Program-made: the position numbers and the translations under genes
DNA from: Colias croceus
Lineage: Eukaryota > Arthropoda > Insecta > Lepidoptera > Pieridae
NCBI RefSeq assembly: GCF_905220415.1
Contig: NC_059564.1
Span: 2,182,501-2,246,500, forward strand
Direction: 5' to 3'
Length of the DNA: 64,000 bases
Notes under the pieces: model-generated
The model's input: only the letters and a program-made list of their open reading frames with translations
Told to the model about the DNA's origin: nothing
Database searches by the model: none
Shown: positions 42,701 through 47,045 of the stretch, one piece after another
Layout: each line of letters begins with the position of its first letter
Position numbering within the stretch: position 1 is the stretch's first letter

Positions 42701-45665
42701 TAATTGTCAATAATTAAATAGCTATAATACGCGCCGGTAACACAGCTTGCAAATACTGTCCCTGATAGCCAGCTATTTATTATTTTAGACGGATATTTTC
42801 ATGCATATTATAATTTATAACTGACACACAAAGCAATAGACCCCATATTGACAACTAAAATCGTCTAAAATAGACGCAAATGATAACTGACACATAATAA
42901 ATCTATTTATTTTAATATTTTTTGTCTTCTCTAGCGGTTGGTGACGGAACTACCCGCGCTCGAGTACAATTCAAGTTAAGTGACGGCGGTTCGCACACCG
43001 TACACTTTGACACTAACACCACACTTGCCGAAGTGCACCGGTATGTGGCGGATAACTTGCAGGTGAGGCAAAAAATAAAAATTTTAAATAAAAAAGAGCC
43101 TACGCGTCCCTAAAAGGCCGGCAAAACAATCGCAAAGTCACCTAACGTTGCAATTGCTATGGGCGGCGGTGATCACCCTCATCAGTACACCGCCCGCTCC
43201 TTTGCCGGTTTTAGTATAAAAAAAAAAAAAAAATATTTATAAAAAATAAATAAAAATTACAGTAATATCCGGTCATACGTTTACCTATTTTACGCGAATT
43301 TGGAACTGTTTTTTTTACCAATAAAACCTCCCTCCCTTCCCCTTCCCGATCTCAGAAAATTATTTTTTGTTTAATTTTTACAATATTTTCCCAGTTTTCC
43401 GATTGGTTTCATCCTTCTACTATTATTAATTATCATTTAATTTTTTTGAAGTTATACTTCTTTTGGCGCGATGGAGAAAAATGAATGATGAGAGTGAATT
43501 TGTACGATGCGCGCGCACACCGACACCTAAATTTAACAGCATGAAGTTAGTTCTAGGTGGTGTGAAAATCGATAACTATGTTCAAGTTGTATATTCTAGT
43601 ATTTTGTCCATACGCCATAGAAGTATAACTTCTAACGAGTATACATAAGTACACACACTCTTTTTAACCGACTTCAAAAAAAGGAGGAGGTTATCAATTC
43701 GGCCGGTATTTTTTTTTTATGTAAGTACACCGATTACTCCGAGGTTTCTGAACCGATTTACGTGATTCTTTTTTTTGTTCGATGCGGGCTGATGTCGAAT
43801 TGGTCCCATAAAAATTTTATTCGGATAGACCTAGTAGTTTTTATTTTATGAGCATTTTTGTCTGTATTTGTAAATGTTGCAAGTGCAAGTTTGAAGTCGG
43901 TTGTTTTTAACGCAGTTATTTACATTTGCAACCGATTACCATTTTCAAGACGAAGAAAGTTTAAAGAGATTGCGGTCAAGCGCTTCCCTATTCTCAATAA
44001 AAAAAAAATCCCGCGTCGTAATAGATTTTTTTTAATTTCTCAAATGTATATTCCAGGTTTAAATGTGTTGATTTTGGCGACAGCGGTTTTCATACTGATT
44101 ATGACATTATAGCAGTTCTAGTGTCTTGTTATTTAGATTTCTATGGTATATTCTAAATTATTTTTTTTGTCTTCACAACAGATGTCGCCAACCTCCTTCT
44201 CCCTATGGACGGCATTCCCTCGCCAAGAGCTAACCGCCGATACAGCAACTTTGAGAGAACTACAACTAGTCCCATCGGCCGCACTATTAGTATTGCCGAG
44301 ACGTAGTCCACCGCCCGCTAACAGACCGGCACCGGTCGCGTCGCTCATATGTGAGTATGCACATACATACACACAAAACTTACATACATATGCCAAAAAA
44401 TCATATAGACACTCCCGTAACTTATATAAATATTCCATATACAGGGTGTCCCACTGTTGGTATACTAAGCGCAAAGGGGACGTGTAGTTTTGCATACACT
44501 GATAACGTAAAAAATACTTAAACAAAAAAGTTAGGTTAAGTTACTTTCATATATATACAAACTGCAAAACTTACATACATATAAGTTCAACACACAGACA
44601 AAATGTATCATGAATACATGCACGCATATATATACACTTATAAACGCACACAAAAGCAGTCATAATCGTAAGCGAAAACACATAGAGAAATACACAAACA
44701 TTCAATAAATACAAGCACGTGCATTCATCAAATAAAAGTACGTATTCATATAAAAAACATTTTTAACAAACAACTTTACAAACACACACACACACACTCC
44801 AAACAATTCAATATAAAACTATATACGTTGATGATTGTAAATTGTAATTTTTAAGCTGATTTTGATGGTATCTATACATAATATAATAAATCTGTAGAAG
44901 GGTCAATTCTGTACATTGAAAATATTGAAAAAATAAATAGCAGGGGGTGTTACTGGATCGATACCAAACCCAAATATGTGATTAAAAAAATTTTTGTCTG
45001 TCTGCCTGTCTGTCTGTCTGTCTGTATGTGAAGACATCACGTGAAAACTACCGGTTCGATTTCGATGAAACTTGGTATAATTATACCTTATTATCCTGGG
45101 CGTAAAATAGGATACTTTTTATCCTGGAAAAATAAGTAGAAAAATTAATCTTAATTTTTCAGTTATCCATAGACGTTGTTCTGTAGAACCGCGAACACAC
45201 GTTGCGTATTATTAAAGGCTTAGCCGTATTTGGGTCCAATAGATATTTATAAGATATCATTGTCAGAGTTACTCAAAATGGAGAAATAAACCATCCACGC
45301 GAAGACCGACATCCGCGCGGACGGAGTCGCGGAAGCTAGTAAAATATAAATAATATTTTATTCTTAATCTTTATTCCCTTCCAGCATTCTTCACGCAACT
45401 GTTTACATCGCTAATCCTCGATCCATCATACCAAATATACACTTGGTTGCGTGGTCGTCTCTTCGCCACACCACGAGTGCGTGGCCCAAGCGTTGGCCCA
45501 ACCAGCCCCACTACACCAACCGGTACAGGCCCTAGTGGCTCCAACGTTGGCAATATTGGGCCAAATGGTATTAGACGCAGGGGCAATATACACAGGCTCA
45601 CCGGTGATAGACCCGGTGATGATGATAATAACACGTGGAACGGGAATTCTACGCAGCAAATGTGA
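28323..45665 (+). CDS. UBXN4: UBX domain-containing protein 4, whole gene (11 coding exons)
   Basis: The gene spans 17.3 kb. Joining the eleven exons listed below gives 529 codons with every junction GT-AG and in phase (human UBXN4 is 508). Domains: residues 1-115 thioredoxin-like N-terminus (MHWFGGTIAEAV, FVVFVEG, VPSLFFIGRNGTPLEVV); 116-224 Ser/Thr/Pro-rich linker; 225-320 Lys/Glu/Arg-rich coiled coil; about 340-420 UBX domain (ARVQFKLSDGG to SAALLVLP) with the p97-binding FPR turn (TAFPRQEL); about 432-460 hydrophobic stretch expected to insert in the ER or lipid-droplet membrane; end WNGNSTQQM. In other animals UBXN4 (erasin) helps recruit p97/VCP for ER-associated degradation. All introns are loaded with transposons, but the coding exons are clean. 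Confidence 0.93.
28405..29495 (+). other. UBXN4 intron 1, part before the DIRS element
   Basis: AT-rich intron sequence. A GC-poor motif pair around 28567-28603 (cgagtaattaagtttactcg, gtaattactcgattaa) forms a small palindrome. No gene is seen. Confidence 0.5.
29496..29674 (+). repeat. DIRS left inverted terminal repeat
   Basis: From attaatgtgcct to cgaatcatag. About 165 bp of it (29511-29674) is found inverted at 34221-34390. Confidence 0.85.
29801..30991 (+). CDS. DIRS ORF1, gag-like protein
   Basis: 396 residues from ATG 29801 (an in-frame GTG lies 15 codons earlier). The N-terminal 90 residues are Ser/Asp/Lys-rich with a nuclear-localisation-like TTKKQK. A helical middle part follows (LRQLIELQQFNSPTWPHIRY, IMAAVTNALLQQRELL), and the C-terminus is basic (NFKKTNNFKQTKNN). 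No zinc knuckle is present, which is normal for DIRS gag. It presumably packages the element's RNA. The stop at 30989 overlaps the region where the pol frame (+1) is already open. Confidence 0.8.
   Translation: MNSPPNDDFEEPSGAPRGSEGHCSAASPSSASRSDNKRKKCTSSSSDRDSDPEVDVPTTKKQKSSTEVTADPRIDVLYAQVSFLTNYLMQQQSAQNIKESNNNVEVPATENIEFLSNPSTSTSKSIDLGVCKTVFDERKVLKPANEKLLRQLIELQQFNSPTWPHIRYSKALTDMLAAPGFCSLKINDEMCSLNKGKDFLASTEEIMAAVTNALLQQRELLQSGLQELINWAHNCQSELNPDNLFKKISDAFGTSSPSYKLSEQTLQIVCGKRAECIEIRRKRLLDGIMDKNIQSALRNIPPSEEHLFNKTKLLTFIQSLGGPHFWLLPSQSQIYKKTEPLKKKYKDLIPSTSKAQYRSNKNVTRDTFKNSQSNFKKTNNFKQTKNNSFRNKEDRK
31050..32873 (+). CDS. DIRS ORF2, reverse transcriptase and RNase H
   Basis: 607 residues from the first listed codon, a TTG; the frame is open upstream to at least 30990 and has no early ATG, so expression by frameshift from gag (+1) or by reinitiation is likely. 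The reverse transcriptase shows KSDGTMRPIFDLRELN, KLDISSAYFH, LPFGLASAPYLFS and the catalytic YLDD at about 185. RNase H follows (FLATDASDFGWGAQL near 341, ELYAVVTAI, IQSDNRTLIAYI, HVLIQSD). The C-terminal part (QPQIDLFATR, WVFPPPSLIPRVL) is the conserved tail of DIRS pol. It overlaps the recombinase ORF by 169 nt. A 540-residue frame on the same strand (31016-32638) is a shadow. Confidence 0.88.
   Translation: MGANKFIISAITHFRLSLVKKPPLIMPTKEIMKQYSTTPSPAMSQSIQELLDQGVLKIVTKRTPSFISKLFLRKKSDGTMRPIFDLRELNKFINAKHFRLISHSTVPEFLQPGDWMVKLDISSAYFHLACAKSHRPFMRISYQLQLYEMTCLPFGLASAPYLFSSVTCWVAETLRAKGCRVLVYLDDYLLVNQDQSKLCRQAAEAVRHLEYLGWQINYQKSVLTPTQDLEYLGIRWQTAKNVMSLPEKRRDKLDNAIAQVLKKQQVNLRELQCLLGQLNFANFVIPRGRLHCRRMQIFLRRFNKKRSRQKLPVPAIVAQEMTWWRGATRHSMPIHKKPATHFLATDASDFGWGAQLNGKTMSGVWSVRQRRWHCNKKELYAVVTAIEKNVELLRNAHVLIQSDNRTLIAYIRKEGGTRSIALLTLTSRLLQIVDRYKITVSAYYLPGRYNIIADRLSRGKRPAEWHLLPRATAKVFQKWGQPQIDLFATRKSAVVQEYVSIDCRDLSASYIDAFSRPWKYQLAWVFPPPSLIPRVLAHLNSATGTYLVVVPEWPKAFWLQGLKVRALEHPYQIMNLPEVLIDVTTLLPPPQVQTLTLKVWRIGGGAN
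32705..33832 (+). CDS. DIRS ORF3, tyrosine recombinase
   Basis: 375 residues. It would integrate the circular DNA copy. The N-terminal core-binding domain covers about residues 65-150 (LLKRSWRVSTLSTYTPALRR, ARFLIHLNVNEKL). The catalytic domain has the first arginine in LLLASGRRVHDLTLLN (about 203-205), a second box SPGSCRSAVASLGW (arginine present, but Gly-Ser where many relatives have His), the tryptophan of SRGNWKSSNTFF (about 342) and the tyrosine of KHYCRE (about 353). Length and order fit DIRS recombinases. The start is uncertain because the first 50 residues overlap the pol ORF and have no domain. Confidence 0.85.
   Translation: MAEGVLAPGPEGQSPGTPVPDHEPARSADRCNDTVTPTTSADINPESLEDWGWGELIKDWSEQEKNLLKRSWRVSTLSTYTPALRRWLSWCVNCSVNPKCPKPADIARFLIHLNVNEKLSYSTILVHKSAILTFCGPHIEKESFSNFIIKHTLKAIGACNPKAVRPLIIWDPRTVLEWLSSNPLKDTLFDISRRAATILLLASGRRVHDLTLLNISDNSFFDNGENIYLIPAFGSKTDTHSSRQSAWKLTKHPDKNICPVTFVRLLIQKSYSKRSEANNLKNLFITFGNKTKAASRTVIGNWVRSVLRDSGINASPGSCRSAVASLGWLENQPIDEILSRGNWKSSNTFFKHYCREIELSNENNRNLIFNTFTLS
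34123..34199 (+). repeat. DIRS internal complementary region
   Basis: The first part (aggcacattaat) is the reverse complement of the outer edge of the left repeat. The second part (ataacggttttacattacaa to aacatacagcattg) is the reverse complement of the outer about 65 bp of the right repeat. This joined pair is what DIRS uses to complete its ends on a circular intermediate. Confidence 0.8.
34221..34432 (+). repeat. DIRS right inverted terminal repeat
   Basis: Inverse of 29511-29674, plus an outer extension of about 45 bp (tcggttttattgtaatgtaa) absent from the left end. The minus frame at 34144-34395 lies wholly inside the repeats and is not a gene. Confidence 0.82.
34566..34682 (-). mobile_element. 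Retroposon 3' end fragment
   Basis: Minus-oriented: ends with gcggccttatcgctaggcag near 34665 and a (GATA)n tail at 34568-34582. A related plus-strand piece is at 40640-40705. This motif (ataaggccgcc) is a common LINE/SINE 3' end in Lepidoptera. Confidence 0.6.
34850..34987 (+). CDS. UBXN4: UBXN4 exon 2
   Basis: Acceptor ttacag at 34844-34849, donor ATCT|GTATCC, phase 1 to 1. Encodes GDNDQSKELAAT to YTYFAQI, the middle of the thioredoxin-like domain. Intron 1 before it contains the whole DIRS element. Confidence 0.92.
35107..35327 (-). mobile_element. Lep1-type Helitron in UBXN4 intron 2
   Basis: CTAG at 35107, hairpin gcccgcggcttcgcccgcg, family core, ending ttataatattagtaggat. Close sister of 37917-38224. 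Confidence 0.87.
35438..35649. mobile_element. MITE with about 35-bp inverted ends in UBXN4 intron 2
   Basis: Left cgttgcagagcttgaccgac and right gtcggtcaagctctgcaacc are inverted over about 35 bp (through cagtgcgta). The interior contains further short palindromes (gcgcatgacaatacgcgtgc). No coding capacity; superfamily unknown. Confidence 0.8.
35864..35989 (+). CDS. UBXN4: UBXN4 exon 3
   Basis: Acceptor ctcag, donor CATT|GTAAGT, phase 1 to 1. Encodes YQFVPVPSLFFIGRNG to ERIDRILEEH, with the cis-proline-like VPS of the thioredoxin fold. Confidence 0.93.
35990..36627 (+). other. UBXN4 intron 3, part before the Helitron
   Basis: AT-rich. A tcgtgacctgtcatgtgtat-type fragment with an A-rich tail at about 36180-36260 may be a retroposon end. 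Nothing else is seen. Confidence 0.4.
36628..37083 (+). mobile_element. Helitron with (CTGT)n, copy 1
   Basis: Starts TCTGTAGAAGGGTCATTTCT, contains a (TCTG)n microsatellite (36731-36770), ends gcgcggacggagtcgcgggc and AAGCTAG. About 455 bp. A near-identical copy is at 44891-45339 in the same gene. Confidence 0.87.
37187..37368. repeat. ACAGGGTGTCCCACTGTTGG repeat (inverse copy)
   Basis: Reverse complement of 63788-63980: from cacgtgcgggtggaaaagtt to ggtgggacaccctgt. A shorter copy is at 44441-44535. Abuts a Helitron at 37369. Confidence 0.7.
37369..37563 (+). mobile_element. Helitron (AAGCTGAAGAGTTTG family), copy 1
   Basis: TCTATACTAATATTATAAAG at the start and ggtgaaaccgcgcggagcag with CTAG at the end. 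Full length, about 195 bp. Confidence 0.88.
37665..37835 (+). CDS. UBXN4: UBXN4 exon 4
   Basis: Acceptor tttcag, donor CCAG|GTATTT, phase 1 to 1. Encodes a low-complexity Ser/Thr/Gln linker (QPSTSGQNIKQQ, EASSSSESVKSP). Least conserved part of the protein, but the frame is open across both junctions. Confidence 0.88.
37917..38224 (-). mobile_element. Lep1-type Helitron in intron 4
   Basis: CTAG at 37917, a cacggcttcgcccgcg hairpin and the family core. It carries about 85 bp of extra sequence near its hairpin, including a palindrome (cacaatagaaaatctattgtg). Confidence 0.85.
38523..38692 (+). mobile_element. Helitron, short, in intron 4
   Basis: Begins TCTATAATATAAAAATGAAT; ends cacgggcgaagccggggcgg and CGCTAG. 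Confidence 0.8.
38790..38890 (+). mobile_element. LINE-like 3' tail
   Basis: gattaataaatttactttca with a tttcattttc end resembles the tail at 12613-12752. Only the 3' terminus is present. Confidence 0.45.
38913..39040. repeat. Small element with GCTATTGCAT inverted ends
   Basis: gctattgcatagc at the left and gcatagcatgcaatagc at the right are inverted. The GC-rich interior includes cacgctccccacggggacgg. It sits just before exon 5. The minus-strand frame here is not called. Confidence 0.6.
39101..39255 (+). CDS. UBXN4: UBXN4 exon 5
   Basis: Acceptor catccag, donor AAAT|GTAAGT, phase 1 to 0. Encodes ETSEPPPKVPKT to NAPGPSGVDAN. Still linker. Confidence 0.88.
39278..39458 (-). mobile_element. 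Helitron (AAGCTGAAGAGTTTG family), degenerate
   Basis: Starts actacctgcgtcccgcggtt (CTAG lost) and ends with cttcagttttataatc. Abuts the next Helitron. Confidence 0.75.
39467..39656 (+). mobile_element. Lep1-type Helitron in intron 5
   Basis: Starts TCTCGTGTCACAATG; ends gcgggcgaagccgcgggcgg and AAGCTAG. Confidence 0.85.
39832..40008 (+). mobile_element. Helitron, 3' terminus eroded
   Basis: TCTATACATATTATAAAGAG to accacgggcgaagccggggc; the CTAG is missing. It ends about 75 bp before exon 6. Confidence 0.75.
40086..40193 (+). CDS. UBXN4: UBXN4 exon 6
   Basis: Acceptor tttccag, donor AGAG|GTATTT, phase 0 to 0 (36 codons). Encodes EEKMERAKELIEARRREK, the start of the coiled coil; strongly similar in pattern to the IERAKKLIEE region of the family. 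Confidence 0.92.
40209..40416 (+). mobile_element. Lep1-type Helitron, degenerate, in intron 6
   Basis: Contains gagggtaacttggattaaca and ccacgggaactatgcgggtt. The terminal hairpin is partly deleted and CTAG has become CTCG. Confidence 0.75.
40640..40705 (+). mobile_element. Retroposon 3' end fragment
   Basis: ggttgcctggcagagattgc then ataaggcagtcatttgtaca: the plus-strand relative of 34566-34682. Confidence 0.55.
40740..40926 (+). mobile_element. Helitron in intron 6
   Basis: TCTATACTAATATTATAAAT, a (CTGT)n run, a tgcatgaaatttggtatgga core, and cggggcggaccactag at the end. Confidence 0.87.
40938..41139 (+). mobile_element. Helitron (AAGCTGAAGAGTTTG family), copy 2
   Basis: TCTATACTTATAATATAATA to gaaaccgcgcggcacagctag. 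Full length; ends about 65 bp before exon 7. Confidence 0.87.
41204..41299 (+). CDS. UBXN4: UBXN4 exon 7
   Basis: Acceptor ttttcag, donor ACAG|GTATAT, phase 0 to 0 (32 codons). Encodes LEKQKELERRATGQGVAELK, the coiled coil continued. Confidence 0.92.
41320..41545 (+). repeat. MITE, GAAGTTATACTTC family, forward copy
   Basis: agagtgtgtgtacttatgta through gaagttatacttctttggcg to cgcgccaaaagaattataac. It is the reverse complement of 43441-43665 with few differences. Intron 7, starting 20 bp after exon 7. Confidence 0.8.
41546..41961 (+). other. UBXN4 intron 7 remainder
   Basis: AT-rich; one short direct repeat of ttttgatatc (about 41619). Nothing else is recognised. Confidence 0.45.
41962..42154 (-). 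mobile_element. Helitron (AAGCTGAAGAGTTTG family), inverse copy
   Basis: Starts ctaactgcgccccgcggttt (CTAG to CTAA) and ends cagctttataatattatagt with GA. Confidence 0.83.
42267..42402 (+). CDS. UBXN4: UBXN4 exon 8
   Basis: Acceptor tttcag, donor GCTA|GTGAGT, phase 0 to 1. Encodes EERKREKLENDLARQRILEQ to PPPVQQVPHA, the end of the coiled coil. The last bases and the donor are duplicated about 90 bp downstream (see findings). Confidence 0.9.
42386..42511 (+). repeat. Duplicated splice-donor segment of exon 8
   Basis: caagtgccccatgctagtga at 42386 (exon end plus donor) is copied as caagtgccccatgcgagtga at 42477. Spacing about 91 bp. Confidence 0.85.
42512..42705 (+). repeat. Minisatellite rich in GTAAGTGAGT
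   Basis: Imperfect repeats of about 22-26 bp such as gcatgtaagtgagtgtataa. Each contains GTAAGT or GTGAGT, the consensus 5' splice site. It follows directly on the duplicated donor. Confidence 0.85.
42935..43062 (+). CDS. UBXN4: UBXN4 exon 9
   Basis: Acceptor tctctag, donor GCAG|GTGAGG, phase 1 to 0. Encodes VGDGTTRARVQFKLSDGG to VHRYVADNLQ, the first half of the UBX beta-grasp fold. Confidence 0.93.
43090..43236 (+). mobile_element. LINE 3' end fragment with poly(A)
   Basis: agagcctacgcgtccctaaa, gggcggcggtgatcaccctc, then tttgccggttttagta and about 17 A. This is a very common Lepidopteran LINE 3' end. Intron 9. Confidence 0.7.
43441..43665 (-). repeat. MITE, GAAGTTATACTTC family, inverse copy
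   Basis: ttttgaagttatacttcttt to aagtacacacactcttttt. Inverse of 41320-41545. Abuts the AACCGACTTC element. Confidence 0.8.
43661..43919. mobile_element. MITE, AACCGACTTC family, in intron 9
   Basis: Full copy with both ends (ttaaccgacttcaaaaaaag, tgaagtcggttgtttttaac). Very similar to 7631-7901. Confidence 0.82.
44182..44350 (+). CDS. UBXN4: UBXN4 exon 10
   Basis: Acceptor aacag, donor ATAT|GTGAGT, phase 0 to 1. Encodes MSPTSFSLWTAFPRQEL to ANRPAPVASLI: second half of the UBX domain, including the FPR turn that contacts p97. Confidence 0.93.
44441..44535. repeat. ACAGGGTGTCCCACTGTTGG repeat, short copy
   Basis: acagggtgtcccactgttgg and gttttgcatacactgataac match 63788-63870. Only the first about 95 bp is present. 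Confidence 0.7.
44536..44890 (+). other. UBXN4 intron 10, CA-rich part
   Basis: Low-complexity acacaca/acata sequence, probably an expanded microsatellite area. No gene. Confidence 0.5.
44891..45339 (+). mobile_element. Helitron with (CTGT)n, copy 2
   Basis: Matches 36628-37083 nearly base for base, including aggcttagccgtatttgggt; ends gcggacggagtcgcggaagc and TAG. It has a short extra ttatacc/ttatcc duplication and a 4-bp deletion near the hairpin. Confidence 0.87.
45385..45665 (+). CDS. UBXN4: UBXN4 exon 11 with stop
   Basis: Acceptor ttccag. Encodes SFFTQLFTSLILDPSYQIYT (hydrophobic membrane segment), a Gly/Thr/Pro-rich stretch, RRRGNIHRLTGD, and the end WNGNSTQQM followed by TGA at 45663-45665. 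The WNGNSTQQM-like end fits my memory of the family's C-terminus. Overlapping minus-strand frames are shadows. Confidence 0.9.
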
Positions 45666-45830
45666 GGTGGGTGGTTTGAATTTGAATTTGAATTCAAATG
45701 TAAATTCAATTCAAATGTGAATAAAAAATTCAAATGCACATGCAAGTTCAAATTGAATGCAAATTAAATTCAAATCAAATGCAAATTCAATTTTTATGTT
45801 CATTAAAAAAATACTAAATTAAAAAATAAT
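45666..45830 (+). other. UBXN4: UBXN4 3' UTR start with AATAAA and ATTTGAATT repeats
   Basis: An AATAAA at 45720-45725 could serve as a poly(A) signal. The sequence around it is an imperfect palindromic minisatellite of aattcaaat/atttgaatt. Confidence 0.5.
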
Positions 45831-46554
45831 GTTTTAATTCTCAGGAAAGTATAAGTATATTAAGGACGCGTTTACGAATCTGACAAAAATAAGCAGTTTT
45901 TCGATGCATTTTGCGGCAAAATAATACAAAACCAAATTTGACTAATAATTACCATAGATAGATTACTCCTTAATCTTTAAATGGTAGGAATTATTTAATC
46001 GAAAATTTTGGTTTATAATATTGTAAAAAATAATTTCCGTTGCCTCTTCACACAAAATTGACAATATCGTGATGAATATAGAAGCATTTTTCTATTATTT
46101 AATAAAATAAATTTACTTATTTAAAAATATTTTAAGTAAGCAGACATGTCCAACTCAAAAAGGTAGGAACTAAAACTATCAAAATGTTACAAATAAGCTG
46201 AGAAAAAAATTAAAATCAAATCTTATTTTTTCGCATATTTAACTGTAACGCGTGATACTTATTGCATGGAAATAAGGGTTATTTTATTTGACACCATCTT
46301 GATTTATTGTACAAAAATTTGTAATGAAATATTTTAGTAATTTAGTCGGCGCTCGGACGCCTTTGTGAGTAGACGCTGTGACGCTTGTAGGCAGCTCCTC
46401 GTTTACGAAAAGATCGCTGTACGTATACAAAATATTTGACCTAATAAACTTGATCATTGACGCATTCTGCACCGACAACCAAGGCACACCAAGGAAAGAT
46501 TTTATTTATAGTTTTTCATACTTATGGGATTATAAATTTCATATTTAGTTTCTG
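45831..46554. other. Non-coding spacer between UBXN4 and the foldback
   Basis: AT-rich. The minus frame at 46284-46487 has no domain. Nothing else is seen. Confidence 0.45.
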
Positions 46555-46938
46555 ACTTGATGGAGTGACCTGCATGTGTACTTCGAAGACTGCTACTGGA
46601 ACTAATAGACGAGTAGAGCTAGGTGTGCCGAGTTTGGGCTCGTTTTGTTAGTTATGTTGAGACCTTACCTCCGGACTTGATGGAGTGACCTGCAGGTGTA
46701 CTTCGAAGACTGCTACTGGAACTAAAAGACGAGTAGAGCTAGGTGTGCCGAGTTTGGGCTCGTTTTATTAGTTATGTTGAGACCTTACCTCCGGACTTGA
46801 TGGAATGACCTGCAGGTGTACTTCGAAGACTGCTACTGGAACTAAAAGATGGTTAGAGCTAGGTGTGCCGAGTTTGGGCTCATTTTGTTAGTTATGTTGA
46901 GACCTTACCTCCGGACTTGATGGAGTGACCTGCAGGTG
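46555..46938 (+). repeat. 120-bp satellite, left array
   Basis: Units begin at 46555, 46675 and 46795 (period exactly 120), with a partial unit from 46915. Unit: acttgatggagtgacctgca, tgctactggaactaaaagac, gccgagtttgggctcgtttt. Copies differ at only a few positions. Confidence 0.95.
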
Positions 46939-47045
46939 CATTTACAAAATATGTTTTATTAATTAATGTAATAATATAGTGTCGACTTATAAAAATACTA
47001 CAGGTTTGCCGGCAGCTTCGCCTGCATCATTTTTAAATTTAACCC
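46939..47045 (+). repeat. Junction between the satellites, with Helitron-like hairpin
   Basis: ctacaggtttgccggcagct followed by tcgcctgcatc resembles a Helitron 3' end in reverse (compare ctagctt-cccgcggcttcgcccgcg). The exact inverse is at 55396-55500. Confidence 0.75.

Noticed and set aside
45371..45751. 126-residue minus-strand frame and others opposite UBXN4 exon 11
   Set aside because: Shadow frames of a Gly/Pro/Thr-rich exon. The plus frame joins in phase to the UBX domain and ends in a family-like C-terminus.
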